Of a stretch of DNA of 64,000 nucleotides, positions 18,016-27,120 are shown piece after piece (positions within the stretch are counted from its first letter, which is position 1; the number at the start of each line of letters is the position of its first letter). The DNA is taken from NCBI RefSeq assembly GCF_900176365.1, contig NZ_FWXY01000001.1, positions 186,001 through 250,000 on the forward strand, given 5' to 3'. Origin of the DNA: Desulfocicer vacuolatum DSM 3385. GTDB taxonomy: Bacteria > Desulfobacterota > Desulfobacteria > Desulfobacterales > Desulfobacteraceae. A program made the translations under genes and the position numbers. The notes under the pieces were generated by a model. The model searched no databases. It was not told where the DNA came from and saw only the letters and a list, made by a program, of their open reading frames with translations.

Positions 18016-18531
18016 ATGAGTAAATACTATCTGTTCCAGGATGCAAAACAATGTATTGGATGCCGTACCTGCGAAATCCAGTGCAAAACCAATAAAAAAC
18101 TGCCCACCGGTCCCCGGCCATGCCAGATCATCCAGGTGGGCCCCCAGCTCATTGGCGGCCTTCCCAGAACCTCCTATATTTTCATGCCCTGTTTTCATTG
18201 TGAAACCCCCTGGTGCGTGGCTGCCTGCCCCACGGGAGCCATGCAGAAAAGAAGCAAGGACGGCATTGTTTTCATTGATCCTGATCTGTGCGTGGGCTGC
18301 AAAACCTGCGTATCTGCCTGCCCCTGGGGTGCCCCCCAGTGGAACCCGGAAACAGGCAAAGTGGTAAAATGCGACTATTGCATGGACCGCATTGATGAGG
18401 GCCTTCAACCGGCCTGTGTCACCACCTGCACCAGTGGATGCCTTAAATTCGGCAAGGTGGAAGATATGACCCAGATCCGCCGGGAACGACATGCACAACT
18501 GGTGGCTGCCCTTGAAAATTCTGTATCATAA
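18016..18531 (+). CDS. Four-cluster polyferredoxin subunit (HycB/DmsB type)
   Basis: The 171-residue protein has four [4Fe-4S] motifs in the DmsB/HycB arrangement: CIGCRTCEIQC, PCFHCETPWCVAACP, CVGCKTCVSACP, and CDYCMDR...CVTTC at the C-terminus. It has no signal or membrane segment and so is cytoplasmic. GGAGG lies six bases before ATG 18016. It opens a five-gene operon with a GltD-type flavoprotein, a small SH3-like protein, a CBS protein and a NuoG-like Fe-S protein. Its role would be to wire clusters between the flavoprotein and a partner enzyme. Confidence 0.9.
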   Translation: MSKYYLFQDAKQCIGCRTCEIQCKTNKKLPTGPRPCQIIQVGPQLIGGLPRTSYIFMPCFHCETPWCVAACPTGAMQKRSKDGIVFIDPDLCVGCKTCVSACPWGAPQWNPETGKVVKCDYCMDRIDEGLQPACVTTCTSGCLKFGKVEDMTQIRRERHAQLVAALENSVS

Positions 18532-18575
18532 TTCCATGGCATCCCAGGCAATCTTCAATGGAAAAAGGAGTTCAC

Positions 18576-20747
18576 ATGGCTGAAAATCTCTGTCCGGTTC
18601 ATGGCACCATCCTTTATTTATCCCGACAACTGGATTCCGGTGCAATCACTGAACCCAGAACCATAAGGATCGCAGAAGAAATTTTAAAGTTGCTGGAAGA
18701 GATCTCCAACGGTCATGCCGGTACGGAGCATCTCAACGGCGTCAATGCCAGGGTGGCGGAGTTTTTTAAAAACCCGGGTAATCCCCAGGGACTTAAAACC
18801 GGTACATATCTAAGGGATATACTGGAACAACACGGACCGGTGTTTCAAAGCCACATTGACACAGGCAACTGCGCATCCATGGACTGTGTCAGGCTGGCCC
18901 CCTCCCCCTGCCAGATGGCATGCCCGGCCGGCATTGATGTACCCACCTACCTCTCCCTCATTGCCGAGGGCAGGGATGCTGAAGCCATTGAGGTGATCCG
19001 CCATGACAACCCCCTTCCCTGGGTGTGCGGTCTGGTGTGTACCCGCCCCTGTGAAATGATGTGCGTCCGGGCACGCATTGACACCCCGGTGTCCATAAAA
19101 TTTTTAAAGGCCTTTGCCGCAGAACGGGCCATGTCCCACGGCTTGTATACCAATCCCCCCCCCAAGCCCCCCAACGGCAAAAAAGTGTGTGTGATGGGGG
19201 CAGGCCCGGCAGGACTCTCTGCAGCCTATTACCTGGCCCTCATGGGATACGGTGTCAGAATACTGGAAGCCCTTCCCGTACCCGGCGGCATGCTCATGGT
19301 GGGTATTCCCCGGTACCGCCTTCCCCGGGAGATCATTGACCGGGAAGTGGCCATGATCCAAGACCTTGGGGTGGAGATCTGTTACAACACTGTTTTTGGC
19401 AAAGATGTCACCCGGGAATCCCTGGAAAAAGAAGGCTTTGGGGCCTTTTTTCTGGCCATTGGTGCCCATAAATCTTACCAGCTGGGGCTGGATGGAGAAG
19501 AAGAGTACAAAGATAAAGGTGTTGTTGACTCTGTGATGTTCCTTAAAAATGTGGCCCTGGGTCAACGCACCGTCCCCGGGGACCGGGTGGTGGTCATCGG
19601 TGGTGGCAATGTGGCCATTGATGCGGCCCGGACCAGCCTGAGACTGGGGGCCAAAGAGGTGACCATTGCCTATCGAAGAACCCGGTCAGAAATGCCCGCA
19701 GATGTGGAAGAGGTGGAGCATGCAGAAGAAGAAGGCGTCAAATTTGCATTTCTCACCATCCCCACCGCCATTGTGGGTAATGGAGAAAAGGTCACCGGTC
19801 TTCATTGTCTGAGGGGGGAACTTGTTAAAAAAGAGGGCAGTGACCGCCTCTACCCTGTGCCCGTTGAAGGCAGTGATTATGTCATGGAAACAGATGCCGT
19901 CATCAGTGCCATCGGACAATTTGTGGACACCGACGGCATGGATCAATTCCAGGAAGTTCAATGGACCCGCAGGGGAACCATTGAGGTGGCCCGGGCATCC
20001 ATGGAAACCTCCCAGCACGGTGTGTTTGCCGCCGGAGATGCTGTCACCGGTCCTGCCACGGTGATAGAGGCCATTGGCGGCGGGAAACGGGCAGCAGAAG
20101 CCATTGATCGCTATTTCAACGGGATGCCCCAGCCCAGAATTCCCAAGGTACCGGTGCGGTACCGCAGGGAAAAAACCCTGGAGATGCCTGCCAGCACCAA
20201 AATGGTTTTAAAACGACCGGACATGCCCATGCTCAACATTGACCGAAGACGAACCATGTTTCAACAGGCAGAGCTGGGCTACACCGAAAATATGGTCCGG
20301 GAAGAGGCTCGACGCTGTCTGCGTTGTGATATTTGCCTGCGCTGCGGTAAATGTGTGGAGGTGTGCCGGGATAAAATGGGCATTGATGCCCTTAAATTTG
20401 GTTACATGGATTTTGATAATCCCGGTGAAACAGACTTTCGTAAAACCGCAGAAAACTGTATTGCATGCGGTGCCTGCGTGGCCAATTGTCCCAATGACGC
20501 CATCACCATGGAAGATCGAAACGGGGAACGCCTTTTAATGCTCTGCGGCACCGTGATCAACCGCCAGAAACTGGTTCATTGTGAATCCTGCGGGGCCATC
20601 ATGGGACCGGCTAAATACCTGGATTACATCAACAAAAAAACACAAGGTATCAGACCCGTCACCCAGAAAGCTCAATTGTGTAATAATTGCGCAAGGGAGC
20701 AAACTGCGGGTTTCAATGTTGCCACCCACCCTGTGACACCTAAATAA
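18576..20747 (+). CDS. GltD/NfnB-type FAD-NAD(P)H oxidoreductase with Fe-S domains
   Basis: I start at ATG 18576, right after AAAGGAGTTCAC, giving 723 residues. After an N-terminal region of about 95 residues comes the GltD [4Fe-4S] domain (CQMACPAGIDVPTY, CGLVCTRPCEMMC). Next are the FAD motif GAGPAGLSAAYYLA, the NAD(P) motif VIGGGNVAIDAARTS and the closing GDAVTGPATVIEAIGGGKRAA. The C-terminal third adds CLRCDICLRCGKCVEVC, CIACGACVANCP and an unusual CESCGAIMG...CNNCARE zinc-ribbon-like tail. It probably moves electrons between NAD(P)H and ferredoxins, as SfrB/NfnB relatives do; the actual partner is unknown. Confidence 0.88.
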   Translation: MAENLCPVHGTILYLSRQLDSGAITEPRTIRIAEEILKLLEEISNGHAGTEHLNGVNARVAEFFKNPGNPQGLKTGTYLRDILEQHGPVFQSHIDTGNCASMDCVRLAPSPCQMACPAGIDVPTYLSLIAEGRDAEAIEVIRHDNPLPWVCGLVCTRPCEMMCVRARIDTPVSIKFLKAFAAERAMSHGLYTNPPPKPPNGKKVCVMGAGPAGLSAAYYLALMGYGVRILEALPVPGGMLMVGIPRYRLPREIIDREVAMIQDLGVEICYNTVFGKDVTRESLEKEGFGAFFLAIGAHKSYQLGLDGEEEYKDKGVVDSVMFLKNVALGQRTVPGDRVVVIGGGNVAIDAARTSLRLGAKEVTIAYRRTRSEMPADVEEVEHAEEEGVKFAFLTIPTAIVGNGEKVTGLHCLRGELVKKEGSDRLYPVPVEGSDYVMETDAVISAIGQFVDTDGMDQFQEVQWTRRGTIEVARASMETSQHGVFAAGDAVTGPATVIEAIGGGKRAAEAIDRYFNGMPQPRIPKVPVRYRREKTLEMPASTKMVLKRPDMPMLNIDRRRTMFQQAELGYTENMVREEARRCLRCDICLRCGKCVEVCRDKMGIDALKFGYMDFDNPGETDFRKTAENCIACGACVANCPNDAITMEDRNGERLLMLCGTVINRQKLVHCESCGAIMGPAKYLDYINKKTQGIRPVTQKAQLCNNCAREQTAGFNVATHPVTPK

Positions 20748-20758
20748 AAGGAGGAAAC

Positions 20759-20977
20759 ATGCAATTTCGAAGGGGTCAGAAAATAGAAGTATACCAGACG
20801 TCCAAAGATGAGGCATGGGAATCCTACATGGACGACTTCATCGGTTGCCATGGCATCATCACCGATCCAGACACTGCCATCAATGATCCGGACGCACTTA
20901 TTGAGGTAAGCCTCCAGGGCATGGGAACCCACCGCTTACCCCAGGACTGCCTCCGGGCCCTTGAAACACATACATGA
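20759..20977 (+). CDS. 72-residue SH3-like small protein of the Fe-S operon
   Basis: A strong AAAAGGAGGAAAC precedes ATG 20759, 11 bp after the flavoprotein stop. The product reads as a short all-beta protein: a basic start with KIEVYQTS, the acidic DDFIGCHGIITDPDTA, and a LIEVSLQGMGTHRLPQDCL tail. It suggests an SH3-like barrel of the kind found beside redox enzymes. I know no function. The position between the flavoprotein and the CBS gene implies an assembly or regulatory subunit. Confidence 0.75.
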   Translation: MQFRRGQKIEVYQTSKDEAWESYMDDFIGCHGIITDPDTAINDPDALIEVSLQGMGTHRLPQDCLRALETHT

Positions 20978-20989
20978 AAAGGATGATAT

Positions 20990-21439
20990 ATGCTTGTAAA
21001 AGAGTTGTTGAAAAAAGAAAAAAACCCCTTTCACACCATTGGTCAGGAAGAGACTGTGGCAGCCGCTTTGAAACTGATGTCAGGATATAATATTTCCGCC
21101 CTGCTGGTCATGGACGACCGGCGCATTGCCGGTATTTTTACGGAAAGGGACCTGCTCCGCTGCCATGTGATCTTTCCGGAAAAAAACACTGTGGAGATAC
21201 AGGTTCGGGAAGTCATGACCCACAATCTCATTGTGGCAGAACCCGACGATGAAATCAAAGACGCCATGGGCATGATGATCAAGGCCAAAATCCGCCATCT
21301 GCCGGTGATTGAAAATGCTGCAATCAAAGGCATCCTTGCTCTGGAAGATCTTGTCAAAAACCATGTGGGAGCGCTGACCCAGGAACTTCATTACCTCCAG
21401 GACTATGTAACGGATCTCCAGGACGCAGCCCAGGATTAA
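20990..21439 (+). CDS. CBS-pair regulatory protein
   Basis: The 149-residue protein is a tandem CBS domain (Bateman module): the first repeat ends in DDRRIAGIFTERDLLR, the second in KGILALEDLVKNHVG, with VMTHNLIVAEPDDEIKDAM between. A short helix ends the protein. CBS pairs bind adenine nucleotides or NAD, so this one could tune the oxidoreductase to energy or redox charge. It lies 12 bp after the small SH3-like gene and 15 bp before the NuoG-like gene, each with a ribosome site. Confidence 0.9.
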   Translation: MLVKELLKKEKNPFHTIGQEETVAAALKLMSGYNISALLVMDDRRIAGIFTERDLLRCHVIFPEKNTVEIQVREVMTHNLIVAEPDDEIKDAMGMMIKAKIRHLPVIENAAIKGILALEDLVKNHVGALTQELHYLQDYVTDLQDAAQD

Positions 21440-21454
21440 GGAGGAACACATTCA

Positions 21455-22222
21455 ATGGTTGACATTACCATAGATGGACAACCCATAACCGCAGAAAAAG
21501 GCGAAACCCTGATTCAGGTGGCCAAAAGAAACGGAATTCAAATTCCCCATCTGTGCTACCACCCGGCTCTAAAGCCCTCGGGGGCCTGCAAGCTATGCGG
21601 CGTGGAAGTGACCTCCCATTCGGGAAAGGCCGTTGTCATGCTCTCTTGTATTCTCAAGGTAAAACCGGGACTTGAGGTAAAAACCAATACCCCCCTTGTC
21701 CAGAAGGCCCGGACCAAGGCCTTTAACAAATTGCTTCAAATGGCACCGGATGCGGAAAGAATCCGAACCATTGCCCGGGAATTTGATGTGGAGGTTACTC
21801 CCCCCCCGGACGGTTGTATCCAGTGCCGGCTGTGCATCAGGGTATGCAATGACATCGTCAAGGCCAAGGCACTTAAAATGGTATCGGATGAGTCCGGCAA
21901 ACGGGTGGTGGCAGATCCTTCTTTGTGCATCGGTTGCGGTACCTGTGCCAACCTCTGCCCCACCCATGTGATCACGGCCACGGACAAAGATTCCATGCGA
22001 ACCATGGCCATAAAAGATCAGGTGTTTTGCCAGCTTCCCCTGGAACGATGTGAAGGATGCGGTCGACGCTATGCCACCACCCGGTTTCTTCACCACGTGG
22101 AAGATGTCACCATTGAACAGCCCCACGTCAAAGAACACCATAACTATTGCCCCAACTGTGTAAAAATAATGTCAGATAAGGCAATTACCGAACGAACACA
22201 TTTGCCAAAAAGAATCAAATAA
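21455..22222 (+). CDS. NuoG/HoxU-like [2Fe-2S]/[4Fe-4S] protein
   Basis: The 255-residue protein starts with a [2Fe-2S] ferredoxin domain (LCYHPALKPSGACKLCGVEV, later C-I-L-K). It then has two [4Fe-4S] motifs (CIQCRLCIRVCN and CIGCGTCANLCP) and a C-terminal CEGCGRR...CPNC zinc-type pair. This is the N-terminal layout of NuoG and HoxU without the molybdopterin domain. It would be the electron-entry or exit subunit of the complex encoded at 18016-22222. AAGGAGGAACA precedes the start. Its TAA stop is also the first bases of a family A repeat. Confidence 0.9.
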   Translation: MVDITIDGQPITAEKGETLIQVAKRNGIQIPHLCYHPALKPSGACKLCGVEVTSHSGKAVVMLSCILKVKPGLEVKTNTPLVQKARTKAFNKLLQMAPDAERIRTIAREFDVEVTPPPDGCIQCRLCIRVCNDIVKAKALKMVSDESGKRVVADPSLCIGCGTCANLCPTHVITATDKDSMRTMAIKDQVFCQLPLERCEGCGRRYATTRFLHHVEDVTIEQPHVKEHHNYCPNCVKIMSDKAITERTHLPKRIK

Positions 22223-22502
22223 CTGCCACGGGCAGATCGAATGATGATCCGGATCTGCCCACAACGAAAAATGAAACCCTCATAATTCCAGAGTGTTGGG
22301 CGGGATTTTATATAAAACGAGTATGTCCTGTGGAACACAACAAATATAGGGTCGTAGACGCGGAGCCAAATGGTATTATACCGCCGCCCCCCCGATGGGA
22401 AATGGGCCCGGACCGGAACTGTAGACAGCTCAATTGTCCGGTTCCTATTCCCCATCGGGGGGGCGGCTCTTCTGAGGTTGCCTTGGAGGCGACCTTTTCA
22501 TA
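22220..22502 (-). repeat. Family A unit joined to family B unit
   Basis: In this minus orientation the A unit (22220-22316) begins at TAACTGCCACGGGCAG, whose TAA is the stop of the preceding gene. The B unit (about 22318-22502) has arms GGCCCGGACCGGAACTG and CAATTGTCCGGTTCC inside a CCCCCCGATGGG/CCCATCGGGGGG stem. It ends at the head AATATGAAAAGG read on the minus strand. The rest of the gap to 22655 is a short leader. Confidence 0.85.
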
Positions 22503-22654
22503 TTCAAAAAACAAACTGTTCAAAAAGAATAAACATTAAAACCGGTATCCTTTATTCAAGTCCCGGCACATTCCCATTCCCATGGATCCCCATCCCGGAG
22601 GGGAACCCGGGAGGAAAAAAGGTAACCCTAAAGCTCATCTCAAAGGAGAAAAAC

Positions 22655-24358
22655 ATGCAAAAAATTGTTTCACGTCTTGTATTTGTGTCAATGCTCATGT
22701 TGTTTGCCGTTGCAAACGCATCCGCCGGCATTGAAGCCTCATTGTCTGCCGACACCTATAGTGCCGGCGATACCATTCAGATCACCGGAACCATTGAACC
22801 TGGAGCAGATCTTTATTTGAGTATTGCATCCAAAGAACGATTTGCCTCCAAAGACACCGACGGTAAAACAGAGGTGAAAAAGTTAGCCAAGGAAGCCAAG
22901 AAATATGGTTACACAGTGGACACCAGCATCCCCACTCTCTACTATATGCTCACCTCAAATCCGGAAAAATTCGGTGCCGTGATTGATAAAAAATTTGGAG
23001 GTCCCTCCTTTTTTACCCAAAAGGGAAAAAGAGGACTTTACAGTACCACCATGTTTAAACTCAAAAAATGGTCTGAACTTGATGAAGAAACCCGGAATAT
23101 GCTGGGCAGCATCAAGGATGAAGCAGAATGGCGTTTTTATAAATATGCCCATGAAAGCAGTTATGGTATCAACACCATCACCAAAGAGAGTACCAAAGTG
23201 GGTAAAGTAACCATTTTCTCCAGAAGTGTTCTGGGAGATTATGGGGCCTCGGATAATTATTGGGACAAAGGAACCAGCATTCAACTGGACAAAGCCACAG
23301 GAAAATTTACCGCGTCCTTTAAAAGCTTTCGCCACACCCCCCCGGACACAGAATTTGAGGTGTTTGCCAATGGACAGCCTGCGGGCAATTTCACCCTGGA
23401 ACCCAAAGGATTCTGGCTCACCAAAGGCGGCCGTTACATGAATCCGCTGTGGATCATCATCGGTGCCATTCTGGTGGGCGCTTACTTCTCCATGATCGGT
23501 GCCGCAGGCGGTATGCTCATGGCTGCCTTCCAGGTGATGGTGGTACAGACAGCAGGTCCCATCGGTATTAATGCGGCCAACGTTCTTCGCCCTTCAAACA
23601 TTGCACTGACCCTGTTTTCCCCCCTGGGTTCTTTTTATCGATTTGCCGTAAAAGAGCGTCGGGTGGCATGGCCTGTGGGGCTATCCTTTGGTGCGGGAAT
23701 TTTCATCGGTTCTGTGTGGCTGGGGAAATATGCCATTGAATACCTTCCCATGAAAACCTATAAAGAATGGCTGGCCATTCTGGTTGTGATCATGGGCTTT
23801 AAAACCCTCCAGGAATTAACCCCCAAAGCCATGGAAAAACGAAAAAACATTAAAGCCATGGTGAAAAAATTCAATGCTGCCGTTGCCAAAGCAAAATCAG
23901 AGGGGACCGCTGCTGAAATGGGTACCATTGAGCCTGTGGCCTCCAGCCTGACCAACTATCGCTTCAAATTCTGGGGAGAAGAGTTCAAAATCAATCCCCT
24001 GCTTTTTGCCATTCTGGGGCTTGGTATCGGTGTTGTTTCCAGAAGTTTTGGTATTGGTGGTGGATTCCTTCTGGTGCCTGCCATGACAAGCCTGGGAGCC
24101 CTTCCCATGTATGTTGCTGTTCCCATCGCCCTTGTGGGAACCTGTTTCAGCAGTATCGGTTCCTTTATCGGATATCTGCTCAACGGGTATCTACCGGACA
24201 TGTGGCTTGCCATCAGTATCATCATCGGTGGATTTGCCGGCGGTATGCTGGGCAGCAGACTTCAGACGCTGTTTTCTGAAATTCAGCTGAAATGGGTTCT
24301 TGCCATCACCCTGTTTTTTCTCTTTTTCAGATTTTTTAAGATTGAAATCTGGATCTAA
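22655..24358 (+). CDS. TauE/SafE-family exporter with large N-terminal exported domain
   Basis: The start is ATG 22655 after AAAGGAG; the longer open frame upstream only reads through repeat DNA. The 567-residue protein begins with a signal-like segment (residues 1-23, ending ANASA-G). An extracytoplasmic domain of about 240 residues, rich in Lys and Tyr, follows. The C-terminal half has about eight helices with the two TauE/SafE repeats (GAAGGMLMAAF, GIGGGFLLVPAM). The family exports sulfite or organosulfonates and related anions; sulfite is a reasonable guess in a sulfate reducer. The exported domain may bind substrate. A terminator follows. Confidence 0.85.
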   Translation: MQKIVSRLVFVSMLMLFAVANASAGIEASLSADTYSAGDTIQITGTIEPGADLYLSIASKERFASKDTDGKTEVKKLAKEAKKYGYTVDTSIPTLYYMLTSNPEKFGAVIDKKFGGPSFFTQKGKRGLYSTTMFKLKKWSELDEETRNMLGSIKDEAEWRFYKYAHESSYGINTITKESTKVGKVTIFSRSVLGDYGASDNYWDKGTSIQLDKATGKFTASFKSFRHTPPDTEFEVFANGQPAGNFTLEPKGFWLTKGGRYMNPLWIIIGAILVGAYFSMIGAAGGMLMAAFQVMVVQTAGPIGINAANVLRPSNIALTLFSPLGSFYRFAVKERRVAWPVGLSFGAGIFIGSVWLGKYAIEYLPMKTYKEWLAILVVIMGFKTLQELTPKAMEKRKNIKAMVKKFNAAVAKAKSEGTAAEMGTIEPVASSLTNYRFKFWGEEFKINPLLFAILGLGIGVVSRSFGIGGGFLLVPAMTSLGALPMYVAVPIALVGTCFSSIGSFIGYLLNGYLPDMWLAISIIIGGFAGGMLGSRLQTLFSEIQLKWVLAITLFFLFFRFFKIEIWI

Positions 24359-24404
24359 ACATTTTAAACTGTATTTGACAAAACAAAACAGTGAATGAAA
24401 ACAG

Positions 24405-24440
24405 ATCCGGGAAACAGCGTCATTGCTGTTTCCCGGATTT
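24405..24440 (+). terminator. Intrinsic terminator after the TauE/SafE gene
   Basis: ATCCGGGAAACAGC pairs perfectly with GCTGTTTCCCGGAT around a six-base loop, followed by TTT and an A-rich run. Confidence 0.85.
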
Positions 24441-24463
24441 AAAATAAAAAAAAAGGGATATCA

Positions 24464-25045
24464 ATGGATGATATGCTGGACAATGTGTGGTTCGGGATTG
24501 AAGCCGGTATCCAAAAAATTGCCGGGTTTATGGATGCGCTGCTCCTGCCCCTGCGGTTTCTGGGGCCGGAAATGATTATTTTTATTCTGGTTCTTCTGTG
24601 TATAACGCTCTCCCGGTTTTTCAAAAAACACTACAACACCCAACGATATATCCGGCTGAAAAAAAATTTTGACCACTGGTTTGAACTTCGCCAGGAAGCC
24701 ATGAACCATGCAGAAACAGAAAAAGGGCGTGCCATGGCCAAAAACATTGACCAGGCAGAACTCAACCGGGCCTATTATGACTTCTTTTTTGAATCGTTAC
24801 TTAAGAGCCTTATCACCACATGGCTGCCCCTTCTTTGCACCCTGGCATATGTAAATCGAAGTTTTACCCCCGGTGGGCTCATGCAATGGTTTGGCAGGCC
24901 CGAACTTTTCATGATCAATGGTCACTCCATACTTCCCTGGTCAATTCCCTCAATCTTTTGGTTTTTCATTTCAGTGCTGCTTGTTTATGCACTTTTTCCC
25001 ACCATGGCATGGGTGCGCAAAACGATTTTTAATCATGGTGAATAG
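24464..25045 (+). CDS. Integral membrane protein with central charged segment, DUF106/EMC3-like layout
   Basis: This 193-residue protein has one helix at about 33-52, a long charged, probably helical middle (about 58-110) and two or three helices near 115-185. That hairpin-and-coil layout recalls DUF106/EMC3 proteins, which are distant YidC relatives, but I see no decisive signature and offer this only as a resemblance. The weak ribosome site is GGGATATCA. It stands alone between a terminator and the membrane-protein/kinase operon at 25094. Confidence 0.65.
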   Translation: MDDMLDNVWFGIEAGIQKIAGFMDALLLPLRFLGPEMIIFILVLLCITLSRFFKKHYNTQRYIRLKKNFDHWFELRQEAMNHAETEKGRAMAKNIDQAELNRAYYDFFFESLLKSLITTWLPLLCTLAYVNRSFTPGGLMQWFGRPELFMINGHSILPWSIPSIFWFFISVLLVYALFPTMAWVRKTIFNHGE

Positions 25046-25093
25046 CCCAAAGTTCAATACAGCATCATCTGTTTTTCATCATCCGCCATATGG

Positions 25094-25603
25094 ATGACGG
25101 GCCAACCATATTTTCAGGAAAAGCCGTTGAACAAAATCCTTCCTTTACAAAAAAGACTGACTAAAAGATCAATAATCATGGCAATGATCTTTATCATTTC
25201 TCCAACCCTGTCCCACGCCACCCAGATGCACAGCGCCAAAGAAGGTATTCTGGTTCATCAGCTGGGACATCTTTTTTTTCTGATCTCCATGGCCATTCTC
25301 ATCCTCACCATCCAGGGTAAAAGACTGCACATGGAACGGGGATGGCGGTTGATACAATACAGTGCTCTGTTTTTTATTTTCTGGAACATGGATGCCATCC
25401 TGGTGCATCTGCTCGATAATCAGACAACCTTTATTTCCACCTCCCTGATCTCCATGACTAACATCCACATAAAAACCCTGGAGCACCATGAAGGGCTGGC
25501 CATCCTCTACTATCTGCTGCGACTGGATCATCTTCTCTGTCTGCCAGCAATGATATTTCTCCACAGAGGACTTTCTCACTTACTGCAGAGGAAAACCCCA
25601 TGA
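25094..25603 (+). CDS. Small membrane protein upstream of and overlapping a sensor kinase
   Basis: The 169-residue product has a basic N-terminus, a hydrophobic segment at about 27-42 that could be a signal peptide ending SHATQ, and three further hydrophobic segments. Its many histidines include HHEGL and LDHLL. The true start may be one of the internal ATGs. It overlaps the kinase start by 4 bp (ATGA), so the two are probably translationally coupled. It may be the membrane sensor partner of that kinase. I recognise no family. Confidence 0.7.
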   Translation: MTGQPYFQEKPLNKILPLQKRLTKRSIIMAMIFIISPTLSHATQMHSAKEGILVHQLGHLFFLISMAILILTIQGKRLHMERGWRLIQYSALFFIFWNMDAILVHLLDNQTTFISTSLISMTNIHIKTLEHHEGLAILYYLLRLDHLLCLPAMIFLHRGLSHLLQRKTP

Positions 25604-27120
25604 TATTTCCCTATATGCCCATTCTGGCCATTGATGTCCTGGGGTCACTGGGGATGATCTGCATTGCGGGTGTTTCCCTTTCCAAAGCCCGCAAATTAAG
25701 GGCAAAGGAACCGGATAATGCCATCTGCCTTTATCTGGTGTGGATCTGCTCCGGTCTTACCATTTTTGCTCTGTCCCGCGCGTTTGGCCACATTTTAAAA
25801 CAGGTTCTCCTGCTCACCTCCCACGGCCATATCTGGTCTGCCATCGGTCCTTACAGCGGCACCATCAACACCGTTTCTTTCATGCTTGTGGGACTTGTGA
25901 CCCTTTTTTTCAACCAGAGCTGGACCATCAACACCAAAATTTTGTCCAGCCGCAGGGCCCTGGAAGAGACCCACTCCCAACTTGTGAGCCTGAACCAGAC
26001 CCTGGAGCAAAAAGTGGTGGAGCGCACTGAAATGCTCACCACCTCGGAACATAAATGCCGACGTATTTTTGAACAATCCCTGGACACCATTCTGGTCACA
26101 GATGATCACTGGCACATCCGGGAAATCAACCCCGCAGGGGTGGCCATGACCGGATATACCAAAGAGGAACTTTTAATGGAAAACATGCCCATGGACCGGT
26201 TATTTGCCTCGGATGAAGACTGGCAGCGAATCAGCCGACTAATCATGGAAAATGAATTTATCCTCAATGAAGAGACCTATTTTAAAGGAGTCCGGGGTAA
26301 CAAACTCTACGTAATCATCACCGGCGGTATTGATTATGGTGCCTTTGGGTGTGCAAAAACATTTCATTTTATCATCAAAAATATCAATGAAAAAAAAGAG
26401 ATGGAAGAGCAGATCGTCCAGGCAGACAAACTGGCAGCCCTGGGAGAACTTTCCGCAGGGGTGGCCCATGAAATCAATAATCCATTGGGAATCATATTGG
26501 GGTACACCCAGCTGATGCTCAAAGCCGAAGCCGCCAACAAAGACAATTTTCCCTACCACGATGATCTTAAAATCATTGAAAAACATGTAAAGAACTGCAA
26601 AACAGTGGTATCAGACATGCTGGCCTTTGCCCGAAAGGATACCCTGGAGCGGGGCATTATCAACATTAACCAGGTGTTGACGGATGTGGTGAATTTTATC
26701 CATAACCACGCTGATTTCAGAAACATCACCATTGAACTGAATCTCTTTGACAATTTCCCCCTCAACATCATGGGCAATGAACAGGAACTCAGACAGGTAA
26801 TTATAAACCTTCTGATAAATGCCTGCCATGCCCTGGACAAAAAAGGAAATATATCTGTCAGCACCCGGAAAAACCGTTCAGATGAGGCTGTAATTGTGGT
26901 AAAAGACAATGGAAAAGGAATCAGCCCGGAAAACATCACCCGGATATTCCATCCGTTCTTCACCACCAAACCTGTAGGCCAGGGAACCGGACTGGGTCTT
27001 TCCGTGAGTTATGGTATTATTAAAAAACACGGTGGCCGTATCCAGGCAGAAAGCGAAAAAAACAAAGGGGCCACATTTACCATTACCGTGCCCCTGCCAC
27101 CGGAAAAAGGAGATTATTAA
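25600..27120 (+). CDS. Membrane PAS sensor histidine kinase of a NtrB/ZraS-like pair
   Basis: The 506-residue kinase has three hydrophobic segments in the first 110 residues, a coiled coil (about 125-150), and a PAS domain (about 150-270). The HisKA domain has the phospho-accepting His in AGVAHEINNPLGIILG. The HATPase domain has NLLINACHAL, DNGKGI and GQGTGLGLS. It overlaps the sigma54-type regulator gene by one base and the small membrane protein gene by four, giving a tight four-gene operon that ends with rlmN. Its signal is unknown. Confidence 0.92.
   Translation: MIFPYMPILAIDVLGSLGMICIAGVSLSKARKLRAKEPDNAICLYLVWICSGLTIFALSRAFGHILKQVLLLTSHGHIWSAIGPYSGTINTVSFMLVGLVTLFFNQSWTINTKILSSRRALEETHSQLVSLNQTLEQKVVERTEMLTTSEHKCRRIFEQSLDTILVTDDHWHIREINPAGVAMTGYTKEELLMENMPMDRLFASDEDWQRISRLIMENEFILNEETYFKGVRGNKLYVIITGGIDYGAFGCAKTFHFIIKNINEKKEMEEQIVQADKLAALGELSAGVAHEINNPLGIILGYTQLMLKAEAANKDNFPYHDDLKIIEKHVKNCKTVVSDMLAFARKDTLERGIININQVLTDVVNFIHNHADFRNITIELNLFDNFPLNIMGNEQELRQVIINLLINACHALDKKGNISVSTRKNRSDEAVIVVKDNGKGISPENITRIFHPFFTTKPVGQGTGLGLSVSYGIIKKHGGRIQAESEKNKGATFTITVPLPPEKGDY

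Noticed and set aside
18576-20747. Glutamate synthase small subunit (gltD) assignment
   Set aside because: The extra Fe-S and zinc-ribbon domains and the lack of gltB make a generic GltD-like oxidoreductase safer.
22370-22654. Upstream extension of the TauE/SafE gene
   Set aside because: This part translates repeat B and lies before the AAAGGAG site and the signal peptide at 22655.
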